A DNA stretch of 64,000 bases from Calothrix sp. NIES-2098 (GTDB taxonomy: Bacteria; Cyanobacteriota; Cyanobacteriia; Cyanobacteriales; Nostocaceae), in the NCBI GenBank assembly GCA_002368175.1, contig AP018172.1, positions 1,052,001-1,116,000 of the forward strand, given 5' to 3'. Each line of letters starts with the position of its first letter. The first letter of the stretch is position 1. The position numbers were made by a program, and so were the translations under genes. Below, one piece after another: positions 9,527 through 18,266 of this stretch. Under the pieces are notes generated by a model. It saw nothing but the letters and a program-made list of their open reading frames with translations, searched no databases and was not told the origin of the DNA.

Positions 9527-10057
9527 TTACAAACTTGGTGTTTTACCAGTTTGTGCTTGTGTTTCAACTGGCTTAACATCACTGTAGCCCATATTGCCTG
9601 CGATCGTTCGCAGCACGGACATTTGACCTTCAAAATCTAATCCTTCAAGTTGGGAAAGTAAATTGTCAATTCTATCTGTAGTTTCATAGTCCTCTGGGAG
9701 ATCGACTACCTTATCTCCCATAGCTACAGCCCAAGCATACCAAACCAACAATTGATTATTTTCTTTTAAAGCACCATAAGCACGGGAATAATCTGTAGCT
9801 TCGCGATTCACAATTTGTCGCATAATAGCCAATTGCTCTTCATCTGATAAATCCAAATAGTCTCCTAGTAAAATAGGAGCTAAGTTGGGTTCAGCCGCCG
9901 CTGGTGCAGCTGGAGTGATTGAATCCCCCATTTTTTCATAAACAAAATAAAACCATGCTAGTTTGGCATCAGTATCTAAAGCATTAAAAGCTTCTACTAC
10001 TTTTTGAGTTTCATTTGTCAAAGCTTGAGAAACGTTTTTATCTTGGCTAGCGGTCAT
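9527..10057 (-). CDS. Helical carotenoid protein (OCP N-terminal domain homologue)
   Basis: A 176-residue, all-helical protein made of one Carot_N domain, as in the N-terminal half of the orange carotenoid protein. Recognisable segments are LAWFYFVYEKMGDSITP near residue 34 and LVWYAWAVAMGD near residue 104. This family binds a ketocarotenoid and acts as a singlet-oxygen quencher or, in some subtypes, as a phycobilisome quencher. A proline/alanine-rich loop (PAAPAAAEP) follows the first helices. The gene starts with ATG and is monocistronic. The matching C-terminal-domain homologue lies 2.6 kb away at 12637, on the other strand. I cannot assign the subtype (HCP1-HCP9) without a tree. Confidence 0.88.
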   Translation of the reverse strand: MTASQDKNVSQALTNETQKVVEAFNALDTDAKLAWFYFVYEKMGDSITPAAPAAAEPNLAPILLGDYLDLSDEEQLAIMRQIVNREATDYSRAYGALKENNQLLVWYAWAVAMGDKVVDLPEDYETTDRIDNLLSQLEGLDFEGQMSVLRTIAGNMGYSDVKPVETQAQTGKTPSL

Positions 10058-10272
10058 TGTTTATCTCCAAGGCAATTTAACATATCAAACTTAGGGTTAA
10101 CAGAGTTTAACAATTAGAATCCACTGCCAAGAGAAAGAGATTTATTAATTGCAACTTGCAGTTTTTATCTATCTTTTAATAGAAGTAAGAATATCTCTAA
10201 AGGTACCAATGTTTTTAAGGCTGACTTTGATACGATGACTTCAGCAAGTGAAGAAATACCTAGGAGTGATTT

Positions 10273-10647
10273 ATGCCTGATGAAGTAAAGCCCAATGTTA
10301 ACGAAGCTCCTACCCATGACGCACAATTAGCAGCTGAAAATATAGCTGCTGGTGAAGAAAAAGCGCCAACGGTAGATTTTGAAGCTGATTACGCCGCTGC
10401 AAAGGAATTTAGTGTAAGTGATATCGACCGTACAGGCGAGGGTGCTAAAGCAGCTGAAGCAGCAACAGCGCCTAAACAACAAGTTTCAAAACCAGAAGAA
10501 GTCAAGCTAGAAGCACAAGCAACAGGTAATCCTGATGATTATGCAGATATGGCTAAAGATGTTGCTGGTTCTAAAACAGAGGGTGCAACTAGCATTGATG
10601 ACGATCTAGTGCAAAAAGCTTTTGAGAAAGGTCAATCAAAAAACTAA
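10273..10647 (+). CDS. Acidic, alanine-rich, probably disordered small protein
   Basis: A 124-residue protein rich in Ala, Glu, Asp and Lys, without cysteine or tryptophan and with no membrane segment. Composition suggests an intrinsically disordered or hydrophilin-like protein. The start ATG at 10273 follows a purine-rich AGGAG at 10261-10265, seven bases before it, which supports this start. It is divergent from the carotenoid-protein gene, so the two share an upstream region of about 215 bases. I do not recognise a family; a stress or desiccation role would be a guess from composition. Confidence 0.7.
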   Translation: MPDEVKPNVNEAPTHDAQLAAENIAAGEEKAPTVDFEADYAAAKEFSVSDIDRTGEGAKAAEAATAPKQQVSKPEEVKLEAQATGNPDDYADMAKDVAGSKTEGATSIDDDLVQKAFEKGQSKN

Positions 10648-10667
10648 GTCTACTTAAAATAGTCAAA

Positions 10668-10709
10668 AGTCAGTAGTTATATTTCCAATTAAAAATATAA
10701 CTACTGACT
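10668..10709. terminator. Bidirectional terminator, perfect 17-bp stem
   Basis: Perfect 17-bp inverted repeats at 10668-10684 and 10693-10709 with an 8-base loop lie between two convergent genes. The stem overlaps the last two bases of the HAD hydrolase stop codon. AT-rich tracts follow on both sides. Confidence 0.8.
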
Positions 10710-11343
10710 ATTTATTATTTAAAACCGTTAAAAGTTCGCTGGGATGATGAATTAAAAAATCTGGTTTTTGTTTGGCTAAAACTTCTGATGAATTAAACCC
10801 CCAAGTTACTGCAATTACCTGGATATTGGCTTTCTTTGATGCTTCAATATCTCTGGTCTCGTCACCAACATAAATGACTTCATTTGGTTTTAGCTGCTTT
10901 TGCCGTAATACATTATTAATGATAGTTCTTTTGCCAAAAATTGTGACTCCTGAGTAGATAAAATCAAATAAATTAGCTAAATTATTGCATTTAAGGAATT
11001 CATGCACATTATCTTTAGAATTAGACGTGATGATTCCTAATTTATAACCTTGAGATTTAAGTTCGATTAAGGCCTCTTGAATTCCTGGAATAGGTTTAAA
11101 TTCATGAATCTTATTTTTTAATTCTGCTTTAACTTTTTTAACTAAAAAAGGTATCTTAAACACAGAGATACCAGAGTATTTAATAATTTCCCTCGAAGTT
11201 AAATTTCGTAGTAGAGCTAACTCCTGTTGAGTTATCTGTACATAACCAAACTCTAAAGCCAAACGATTAGCAATGCTGACAAGCGCATCTACTGTATCTG
11301 CAATCGTGCCATCAAAATCAAAGATAATTACTTTCTGAGTCAT
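10708..11343 (-). CDS. HAD-superfamily hydrolase (phosphoglycolate-phosphatase-like)
   Basis: A 211-residue protein beginning MTQKVIIFDFDGT, which is HAD motif I with nucleophile D9 and acid D11. Motif II is IITSNS, a lysine follows in FGKRT, and motif IV is VGDETRDIE. It has a helical cap after motif I, as in Gph/PpaX-type phosphatases. The true start is the ATG at 11343; an upstream in-frame extension would add residues unlike the family. The gene overlaps the end of queG by 26 bases, so the two are probably translated from one transcript. The substrate is unknown; phosphoglycolate or a sugar phosphate is possible. Confidence 0.85.
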   Translation of the reverse strand: MTQKVIIFDFDGTIADTVDALVSIANRLALEFGYVQITQQELALLRNLTSREIIKYSGISVFKIPFLVKKVKAELKNKIHEFKPIPGIQEALIELKSQGYKLGIITSNSKDNVHEFLKCNNLANLFDFIYSGVTIFGKRTIINNVLRQKQLKPNEVIYVGDETRDIEASKKANIQVIAVTWGFNSSEVLAKQKPDFLIHHPSELLTVLNNK

Positions 11344-12292
11344 TCTTTTGCCTGGATGCGTCAAGATTAGCACGGGCATTACGTCGTAACATTTCTGGTT
11401 TAATCCGCCTCAAGGCTGATGCTGGAAATTTCTGTTCCCACTCCTCATCTGAGATTTCTGCTAATTCTATCAGCTTGGGTGCCAGATTCCCAGGATAAGG
11501 ATTAAATTCTGCCACATTAGTGTTCTGGGCAAAACGTAGATTCCACGGACAAACATCTTGGCAGATATCACAACCTGCAACCCAGCCTTGTAAATGAGAT
11601 TTAACTGTTTCAGGTAATTTTTCGGCTCGATTTTCAATCGTATGATATGCAATACAGCGATTAGCATCTACTAGATAGGGTTTGGTAATTGCACCAGTCG
11701 GACAAGCTTCAAGACAGCGAGTACAGGTTCCACAATGTTCGGATGATGGGCGATCGCTTTCTAGTTCCAGATTTGTGAGAATTTCTCCCAAAAAAACCCA
11801 AGAACCATACTCTCGCGTAATTACGTTACCATTTTTGGCTAGCCAACCAATACCAGCTCTTTGTGCCCAAACTTTATCCTGTACGGGGCCTGTATCTGCG
11901 TAATAACGAGCCTGAATACCTCGATCAAGCGATTGTAACCAAGTACTCAGTGCCTTGAGTTTCTTGTGCATCACCTTGTGATAATCTCTTCCCCAGCCAT
12001 AACGAGAAATTTTAGCGTATTCTTCACCTTCAGGACGTTGATGTGGTGTGTAGTAATTGAGACCTACACAAACAAGCGATCGCACTTCTGGCATGACTAA
12101 ACGAATATCCTGACGCTTTGGATTAGCCATCCATTCCATATCAGCGTTATAACCTAGTGCTATCCACGCTTGCAACTGCTGTGCCGCTGTCTGATCTACC
12201 CCTTCTACAGCAGCAATTCCTACTTTATCAAATCCCAACTCCTTAGCCTTTTGCTTGACCACATCGCTTGTGGTTATGGCAGAGTGATTCAT
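11318..12292 (-). CDS. queG: Epoxyqueuosine reductase QueG
   Basis: A 324-residue iron-sulfur protein that performs the last step of queuosine biosynthesis: reduction of epoxyqueuosine to queuosine in tRNA, using cobalamin and two [4Fe-4S] clusters. The two cluster motifs are clear: CGTCTRCLEACP and CDICQDVCPWN. The upstream YYADTGPVQDK segment is typical of QueG and includes the catalytic Asp. Length is normal for cyanobacteria. It overlaps the HAD hydrolase gene downstream by 26 bases. No other queuosine gene is in the window. Confidence 0.95.
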   Translation of the reverse strand: MNHSAITTSDVVKQKAKELGFDKVGIAAVEGVDQTAAQQLQAWIALGYNADMEWMANPKRQDIRLVMPEVRSLVCVGLNYYTPHQRPEGEEYAKISRYGWGRDYHKVMHKKLKALSTWLQSLDRGIQARYYADTGPVQDKVWAQRAGIGWLAKNGNVITREYGSWVFLGEILTNLELESDRPSSEHCGTCTRCLEACPTGAITKPYLVDANRCIAYHTIENRAEKLPETVKSHLQGWVAGCDICQDVCPWNLRFAQNTNVAEFNPYPGNLAPKLIELAEISDEEWEQKFPASALRRIKPEMLRRNARANLDASRQKNDSESNYL

Positions 12293-12636
12293 TTATCTTA
12301 TCTAAATTTTGCCCACATAGCGGTACTTCATTTATACTCCACACAGTCAATAGGTGTGTATTTAATTTACTATAGATACCACATGTAAATTTTATTTCTG
12401 ATTTGTGAAGAAATAATGCAATATGAATTCTATACAACTCAAGAATTTATAGGGATCTGAACCCCACTAATTGATTCTAATTTCTGTATTCTGGTTTCTG
12501 CATTCTTCAATTAGTTTCTAGCCTCCATCCAAAGGTAGAGTTAGACTGAACCTAACAATCTATCCCATTAGCAGCTTTCTTTTTGCTGGCTTTTGGCATG
12601 AAATTAATTTTCAGCTAGCGTAATAAAGGTAATTCT
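12293..12636. other. Divergent promoter region between queG and the CTDH gene
   Basis: 344 bases without a convincing gene. Short open frames on both strands overlap each other and lack ribosome binding sites. The region must carry the promoters of queG (leftward) and of the carotenoid-binding CTDH gene (rightward). AAAGG at 12626-12630 is a plausible ribosome binding site for the latter. Confidence 0.5.
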
Positions 12637-13083
12637 ATGACAGCTGCTGAATTTAAAGCTACGACACAAGCAACTGCTGGGGAAAATGTCACGGGAGAAT
12701 TTTATATAGAGGGAATCACAGAAACTAGCATTCTGCGTTACTTTCAAACTTTAAACGCCGGAGAATTTACCGCTACGGCTGCCTTGTTTGCTGAAGATGG
12801 TGTAATGTATCCACCATTTGAATCTGGTTTTGTGGGGCCAGATGCGATCGCGACTTATCTAGAACAAGAGGCTAGAGATATTAAAGCAGATCCGCACAAG
12901 GGAATTACTGAGATTTTAGAAAACGAGCAAATTCAAATTCAGGTAGCAGGCAAAGCCCTAACATCTTGGTGTGGTGTTAATGTTTTATGGCTATTTATCC
13001 TGAACCAAGAACAGCAAATTAAAGAAGCGAAAATTAAACTCTTAGCTTCTCCTCAAGAATTAATCGCTTTACGTCGCGATTAA
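12637..13083 (+). CDS. OCP C-terminal-domain homologue (CTDH), carotenoid carrier
   Basis: A 148-residue NTF2-fold protein matching the C-terminal half of the orange carotenoid protein: ILRYFQTLNAGEF at the start of the fold, then DGVMYPPFESGFVGPDAI, and TSWCGVNVLWLFIL near the end. Homologues bind a ketocarotenoid as a dimer and pass it to apo-helical carotenoid proteins. Cys112 lies close to where the dimer-forming cysteine sits in studied CTDHs, but I cannot align it exactly. The carotenoid protein at 9527 is a likely partner. In several Nostocales the two genes are direct neighbours; here queG and the HAD gene separate them. Confidence 0.88.
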   Translation: MTAAEFKATTQATAGENVTGEFYIEGITETSILRYFQTLNAGEFTATAALFAEDGVMYPPFESGFVGPDAIATYLEQEARDIKADPHKGITEILENEQIQIQVAGKALTSWCGVNVLWLFILNQEQQIKEAKIKLLASPQELIALRRD

Positions 13084-13092
13084 AGTAAACAG

Positions 13093-13117
13093 CCAGCGTA
13101 GGTTGCTACCACGCTGG
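13093..13117. terminator. Hairpin between CTDH and convergent gene
   Basis: CCAGCGT (13093-13099) pairs with ACGCTGG (13111-13117), with an inner GGT/ACC. It lies 10 bases past the CTDH stop and about 24 bases from the stop of the convergent gene. The following T-run is short. Confidence 0.55.
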
Positions 13118-13140
13118 GTTTGCATAAGTTTTAGAGTAAT

Positions 13141-13581
13141 TTACTTCTTGCTAGCACTGGTTCCCTGAAAAGATTTGAGTAACAACTTTCTACCTAACTC
13201 AACATCTGTTGGCGCATATTGCCAATCAGGGTGTGCTGTCATCAACAAACTATCTAAAGTTTCTCGATCGAATAAGTGCCATACAGGAGCATCATTGATT
13301 TCAGTTTCCACCGCGTAGCAGTTGGAACTCACACAGTGAATCTGGCAAGTACTGGCGATTCTTGTCAAAGCCATCTTTTCTCCTGGCTGGAGAGCGCGGA
13401 ATTCTTCGATAGATTGCTTTAGTTCGTTCTTGCTGGACACCGTTAACCCAGGAATAGCTACTGTTAGATGACTGTCTCCATTTACCGCAACCCAGTAGTG
13501 AGGGCTGGGGTCAATTCCTTCTAACCAATGTCTAAAACTAAACAGCCAATTCTGGCAATACCCAATTGCGAATCGATACAA
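13141..13581 (-). CDS. Conserved-looking hypothetical protein of the PP2C/anti-sigma operon
   Basis: A 146-residue protein of unknown family with several cysteines (TCQIHCVSSNCY near residue 80) and no membrane segment. It starts at TTG, supported by a GGAG five bases upstream, with only one base between the stop of the anti-sigma kinase gene and this start. That tight coupling suggests it works with the phosphatase/kinase pair. A role as the missing regulated partner is possible but unproven: it does not look like a STAS-domain antagonist. Start and function are both moderately certain at best. Confidence 0.7.
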   Translation of the reverse strand: MYRFAIGYCQNWLFSFRHWLEGIDPSPHYWVAVNGDSHLTVAIPGLTVSSKNELKQSIEEFRALQPGEKMALTRIASTCQIHCVSSNCYAVETEINDAPVWHLFDRETLDSLLMTAHPDWQYAPTDVELGRKLLLKSFQGTSASKK

Positions 13582-13582
13582 C

Positions 13583-14020
13583 TCACTCCGCTGTTGAATT
13601 AACTAGCTCTGGTAAGGTAGCTTCTAATTTGAGACAGTTAGCACCATCTACCTGCAACTGATACTCTACCTTATCCATCAACCGATTCATAATCAGCCAG
13701 CCATAGCCACCTTCTTGCTTTTCTAAAGGGTTTGGTGCTAAATAAGTAGACATATCAAAGCCTTCACCATAATCCCACACCTCTAAAGCGAGATCCCGAT
13801 TTTTTAGTTCTAAACGCAGTAACACTGGCAAATTAGCCTGTTCCTTGTGGGCATGACGCACTACATTAGAGTAGGCTTCTACCAAAGCTAGTCGCAAACG
13901 ACTGGATTGCCGTGACCAATCTACCGATTCACCTAGCTGGATTTTCAAGCATCCCAGCAACCAGTTTTCGACGATGTTTAAAAAATTTAAGTCACTTGGT
14001 ACGTGCAGCTCACTTTTCAT
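13583..14020 (-). CDS. Anti-sigma-factor-type serine kinase (RsbW/SpoIIAB-like)
   Basis: A 145-residue GHKL ATPase of the HATPase_c_2 group. The N-box is ALVEAYSNVVRHAH, the G1 box DYGEGFD, and the G2 region GGYGWLI. Proteins of this type phosphorylate a STAS-domain antagonist and hold a sigma factor or other target. It sits 3 bases after the PP2C response regulator gene and 1 base before the unknown 146-residue gene, all on the minus strand, so the three form an operon. No STAS protein or sigma factor is encoded in the window. Confidence 0.88.
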   Translation of the reverse strand: MKSELHVPSDLNFLNIVENWLLGCLKIQLGESVDWSRQSSRLRLALVEAYSNVVRHAHKEQANLPVLLRLELKNRDLALEVWDYGEGFDMSTYLAPNPLEKQEGGYGWLIMNRLMDKVEYQLQVDGANCLKLEATLPELVNSTAE

Positions 14021-14023
14021 TAC

Positions 14024-15697
14024 TTACAAGACCTCCAATGAAAGTATAGTTTGATCGTCTTCTTGAACTGGGTTGTTCGCTTGGATACGAGTGAGTAAAT
14101 TGCTAAGAGAAAGTGGTTTTGGTTCTTGTTGCAAAAGGTGCCAAAGACCGTCTTGATTTAGCATAGATCGGCTAAATCCTTGACTGCCATCTTCAACATT
14201 TTTACAGTTAAATACATTATTTGATACCTTTGCCTCAGTAATTCCATCACTTGCTAATAGCAAAGTATCATGGGTATTCAGTACTAAACGACCAGACTCT
14301 GCTTGCCACTTAGGTAAGATACCTAAGGGAACACCACGGACTTTTAAATAATTGGGTTGTGCATCCGCAGTCGTAGGTGACGACCAAAGTAAGGGATAGA
14401 TATGACCAGCATTGGCATAAACTAGTTCTTTAGTGCTTGGGCTATAACACGCTAGGACGAGAGTAATGAAGCAATTGTTGCCAATTAAGTCATCGCACAT
14501 AGCATGATTGAGATTCTGCATAACTATATTTGGCTCGGCTGGTGTTTCTTGAGATAATTCTCGACGTAACACCGAAATCGCACTAGCCATAAACAAAGCT
14601 GCTGGGACACCTTTACCAGAAACATCACCTACTGCTACCCATAAGTTCCCTTTCGGATGAACAAACACTTCAAAAAAATCCCCTCCTACTTCCCGTGCGG
14701 CATAGCAGCAAGCTTGCACTTTCACACCCTTAATTTCAGGTAAACTTTGTCGTAGCAGGTTATTTTGAATTTGGCGGGCAACTTCTAATTCAGTTCTAAT
14801 TTGTTGCTGTTTTTCTTGAAGACGCTGGTATAGTTTGGCTTGGGAAAGGGCTAAGGCGGCTTGTTCGGCAACGCCCGCAATCAGTTGAATGTCTTCATCT
14901 TGCCACAAGCGATCGCTGCCTTTTTGGTAAAGCACAAGAACAGCAAGTAAGTGTTGCTGGTAAGACAAGGGTACAACTAGTTGGTGACAATGGTTCCCGT
15001 CATCTGTACCTTGAATGAGGTGGTACTGACGAGTTTCCAGCACTTTTTCAATGAAACAGCCAGGGTCGAAGACGAAATTTGAGCTATTGAAATTAGGATC
15101 GTGGTAGGAGAAGAGGTCTGGTGTAAAGCAATCTCCCTCTACTGGTTTGAGGAAGCAACAAGTAGTTTCAAATGTTTCTCCAATAGTTGCGACAATTTTC
15201 TGCAACATACTGTCGTAGTCCAAAGACTCGCGGATGGCTGTGGTGACAGCATTAAACAAAGATTCTCGCCGCAAAGCACGGCGTAACTCTTGGGTACGTT
15301 GCTTAACTAAACGATAGGTATCAGTAGCTTGTTCAACCAGCGCTTTCAACCGTTGAGGATTCCAAGGTTTGGTAATGTACTTGAATACCTGACCTGAGTT
15401 AATGGCATCAACCAAGTCCTCAACATCAGTAAAACCAGTCAGCAAAATGCGAATTGTATCCGGAAAACGCTCTACTGTGTGGCTAAGAAATTCAGTCCCG
15501 TTCATTTCTGGCATTCTTTGGTCAGAAATAATCACAGCCATCTCGCCTTCTTTATCCAATATTTCCAGCGCACTACGGGCGTGACTAGCTTGATATACTT
15601 CAAAATCTCGTCTAAAAGTGCGGTAGAGTAAATCTAAGTTATCCGGCTCATCATCTACCACCATGAGCTTCAGTTTGGATACCTCTATTTCAGTCAT
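14024..15697 (-). CDS. Response regulator with GAF and PP2C (SpoIIE-type) phosphatase domains
   Basis: A 557-residue protein. The N-terminal receiver domain (about 8-125) has phosphoacceptor D59 in ISDQRMPEMNG and the conserved K in YITKPW. A linker helix and a GAF domain (about 165-295) follow. The C-terminal PP2C_SIG serine phosphatase (about 320-555) shows GGDFFEVF, GDVSGKG and LLLASDGITEA metal-binding motifs. It should dephosphorylate a STAS-type antagonist when its receiver is phosphorylated, opposing the kinase encoded just downstream. The cognate histidine kinase is unknown; the kinases at 19171 and 20800 are not adjacent enough to assign. Confidence 0.9.
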   Translation of the reverse strand: MTEIEVSKLKLMVVDDEPDNLDLLYRTFRRDFEVYQASHARSALEILDKEGEMAVIISDQRMPEMNGTEFLSHTVERFPDTIRILLTGFTDVEDLVDAINSGQVFKYITKPWNPQRLKALVEQATDTYRLVKQRTQELRRALRRESLFNAVTTAIRESLDYDSMLQKIVATIGETFETTCCFLKPVEGDCFTPDLFSYHDPNFNSSNFVFDPGCFIEKVLETRQYHLIQGTDDGNHCHQLVVPLSYQQHLLAVLVLYQKGSDRLWQDEDIQLIAGVAEQAALALSQAKLYQRLQEKQQQIRTELEVARQIQNNLLRQSLPEIKGVKVQACCYAAREVGGDFFEVFVHPKGNLWVAVGDVSGKGVPAALFMASAISVLRRELSQETPAEPNIVMQNLNHAMCDDLIGNNCFITLVLACYSPSTKELVYANAGHIYPLLWSSPTTADAQPNYLKVRGVPLGILPKWQAESGRLVLNTHDTLLLASDGITEAKVSNNVFNCKNVEDGSQGFSRSMLNQDGLWHLLQQEPKPLSLSNLLTRIQANNPVQEDDQTILSLEVL

Positions 15698-15887
15698 ATT
15701 TGACTTTAACTTCTTAAATAATTGAATGACAAATTAGTGTAGTTTTTATCACACTTAATAAATAATGACATAATCAAAAACTAACTCTATATAGAGAAGT
15801 TACCCACTTTTGATGGAATATTTATGTCAAAGCTAGAAATCTCTCTGGAAATCTACTAGTAGAAGGCTAGAATTGCTAAAATCAAAC

Positions 15888-16604
15888 TTACCCTACTAAC
15901 CCAGAACGCAAGGCGCGAACTGCCGCTTGAGTGCGATCGTCAGCACATAGCTTATTCAAAATATTCCGGACGTGAGTTTTCACTGTCCCTACCGTGATAA
16001 AAAGTCTTTCTGCGATCGCTGCATTGCTGCAACCTTCGACGATTAACTGTAACACTTCTAATTCTCTCTCCGTAAGGATATAAGGATCTATATGCTCTTG
16101 ATTCTCCCCAGAATCAGCATTTACAATGGAATTTTTTGTATTTAATGATACTGTGTCTTGTTTACCTGGATTTTGTTGTGCTTGTTGTAATACAATCCTG
16201 GCGATCGCCGGATCGATCCAAGCGTTGCCATTGTAAGTTACTCTTACTGCTTCCAGCAAATTATCAAATTTAATATCTTTCATACAGTAAGAATCAGCCC
16301 CAGCAGCAAAAGCGGCTAGTACTGCTTCTTTATTATCACGTAGTGTCAAGATTAATACCTTTGTTCTTAACTCAGCCCCAGTAGTAGACTTCAACTCACG
16401 TGTCAGCTCAATGCCATCTTTATCCGGTAAGCCAATATCCACAATTGCAATATCGGGCTGTAGTGTTTTGATCATTTTCAAACCTTCCACAGCATTGGCA
16501 GCTTCTCCTACAACTTCAATTTCTTCTTTTTGCAGTAGTGCTGTCCGAATACCCACACGGGTAAGGTCATGATCTTCAATTAGAGCAATACGAATTCTAC
16601 TCAT
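15888..16604 (-). CDS. NarL/FixJ-family response regulator
   Basis: A 238-residue regulator starting MSRIRIALIEDHDLTRVG. The receiver domain (1-120) contains the phosphoacceptor Asp in IVDIGLPDKDG and the conserved Lys in CMKDI. The C-terminal LuxR-type helix-turn-helix (about 175-235) reads LTERELEVLQLIVEG through VGTVKTHVRNIL. I place the start at the ATG at 16604, with GGAAG six bases upstream, rather than the TTG two codons earlier. It lies 190 bases from the PP2C regulator and is probably transcribed separately. Its target genes are not known. Confidence 0.88.
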   Translation of the reverse strand: MSRIRIALIEDHDLTRVGIRTALLQKEEIEVVGEAANAVEGLKMIKTLQPDIAIVDIGLPDKDGIELTRELKSTTGAELRTKVLILTLRDNKEAVLAAFAAGADSYCMKDIKFDNLLEAVRVTYNGNAWIDPAIARIVLQQAQQNPGKQDTVSLNTKNSIVNADSGENQEHIDPYILTERELEVLQLIVEGCSNAAIAERLFITVGTVKTHVRNILNKLCADDRTQAAVRALRSGLVG

Positions 16605-17352
16605 AGTCAACTTCCGCCCGTTACACTACCTTAACTTGTAAAACCGAGTTTACTCAAAACTTGTAGAAGATGCAGTTGTAAGAGATTTGTACAAAACTGT
16701 AGAAGGGCTTTGTGAGTATATTTGACACGCATAAGCGTTTCAAGTACCACAGGCATTCACTTCCTTAGGGGACATTACTATTCAATAATAAAATCAAGGG
16801 GATAAACCCTAGCGATCGGTGTTTCGTATCTATGTATTTGCATTATGCTTGCTATTGATATAAGTTGACAAAAGCTCATAGAGAAAGCAAGCTATATCCA
16901 AATATGGTTGGATTGCAGGCGAACTATTTACCTCCTAGTGACTTTGGCTAGAGTAGACTCCCCAAAAGGAGATAGCTGAACGCTAACTACCTTATGCTAA
17001 GAGTATACTGGTTGAGATCGGGCTTGCGTGATGTTTAAGAACTACTCATAGTCAAAACCAGCAAAAATTTTTGCTTACTTAGGTTTTAATCGATGATTAG
17101 CCTTAGTAGAAATTTTCTGAAAATACATACCAAGTTTGCGATCGCTCTTATATAAGCTATATTTATTACTACATCTAATTAATAGACAGTCTTTATATAA
17201 TCTTGAAAATTAGTTCCAGACAATAATTTACTTAGTCTTATCGATGCCAAAAACGAATTACTTGTTGCTAAAATTACCACAGGCAATATATTAAAAAATT
17301 TGATAAACTAACGTTCGAGAGACTGTGGTGTGAGGCTAAGTAAAAATCAGCT
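16605..17352. other. Long intergenic region without a recognised gene
   Basis: About 750 bases between the NarL-type regulator and the glycosyltransferase, which point away from each other. Only very short open frames are present, for example 20 codons from the ATG at 17092. No tRNA-like cloverleaf or perfect repeat was seen. It must hold two divergent promoters and has room for a small RNA. Confidence 0.4.
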
Positions 17353-18108
17353 ATGTCTAAACCGCCTAAAGCGTTTTCAGTGTTAGGAATACCAGTTCAT
17401 GTGATGGCTAACTATCCAAGCTGGTTACTAGAATGCCTGCAACAAGGTAGAGGAACTCATGTAGTAACGCTCAATGCAGAAATGACAATGCAGGCAGAGC
17501 GTAATAGTTGCCTAGCTAAAGTGATTAAAAATGCTGAGTTAGTCATTCCCGATGGCGCAGGAGTAGTTCTGTATTTGCGATGGCTATTATGGCAAAAAGT
17601 GCAACGCTGTCCTGGTATTGAACTAGCAGAAACACTCTTACGACAACTAGGACAACAGCACCCAAGCGCTAAGGTATTTTTCTATGGAGGTGCACCTGGG
17701 GTTGCTGCAAAGGCGGCAGAGTTCTGCCAGCGACAAATTCCTGGCTTAAACATCGCAGGTACTCACTCCGGCTACCATTCTCTAGAAGAGGAAGAAAAAT
17801 TGCGAGAAACTCTCAGCAAATTGCAGCCACAAGTGATTTTTGTGGGTTTGGGAGTACCGCGTCAAGAGTTATGGATTGCGAAAAACCGCCATTTATGCCC
17901 GCAAGCAATTTGGATTGGTGTTGGTGGCAGTTTCGATATTTGGTCTGGGACAAAAACTCGCGCTCCGGCTTGGTTGGGCAATAATAATCTAGAGTGGCTG
18001 TATCGCCTTTATCAAGAGCCTTGGCGCTGGCGGCGGATGTTGGCTTTGCCAGAGTTTGCCCTTAAAGCTTTTGTTTATCGCTTGACTGCAAGAGGTGCAA
18101 TTAGTTAG
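17353..18108 (+). CDS. WecG/TagA/CpsF-family glycosyltransferase
   Basis: A 251-residue GT26 protein. Signature segments are VTLNAEMTMQAERN, VIPDGAGVVLYLRW and VGLGVPRQELWIAKN, followed by a C-terminal PWRWRRMLALPEFALKAF amphipathic region, which in family members binds the membrane. These enzymes transfer N-acetylmannosaminuronate or a similar sugar to a lipid-linked acceptor during exopolysaccharide or teichoic-acid-type synthesis. No other polysaccharide gene lies nearby. The FtsE-type ATPase follows after a clear terminator. Confidence 0.92.
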   Translation: MSKPPKAFSVLGIPVHVMANYPSWLLECLQQGRGTHVVTLNAEMTMQAERNSCLAKVIKNAELVIPDGAGVVLYLRWLLWQKVQRCPGIELAETLLRQLGQQHPSAKVFFYGGAPGVAAKAAEFCQRQIPGLNIAGTHSGYHSLEEEEKLRETLSKLQPQVIFVGLGVPRQELWIAKNRHLCPQAIWIGVGGSFDIWSGTKTRAPAWLGNNNLEWLYRLYQEPWRWRRMLALPEFALKAFVYRLTARGAIS

Positions 18109-18203
18109 TTACTGGCATGAAATTTCTGAATTCAAAGTTGTCAGTAGTAATAATTACTTATTATTAAGGTGCTCAAAAATCTGAGATTTTTGTTAGAAAT
18201 TTG

Positions 18204-18230
18204 TGATTCCCAGGCTATACCTGGGAATCA
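18204..18230 (+). terminator. Rho-independent terminator after the glycosyltransferase
   Basis: A perfect 11-bp stem (18204-18214 with 18220-18230) with loop CTATA is followed by TTATTTTG. It separates the glycosyltransferase from the ftsE-like gene. Confidence 0.8.
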
Positions 18231-18266
18231 TTATTTTGTATCTCATCTGTTCCTAACAATTCAGCA

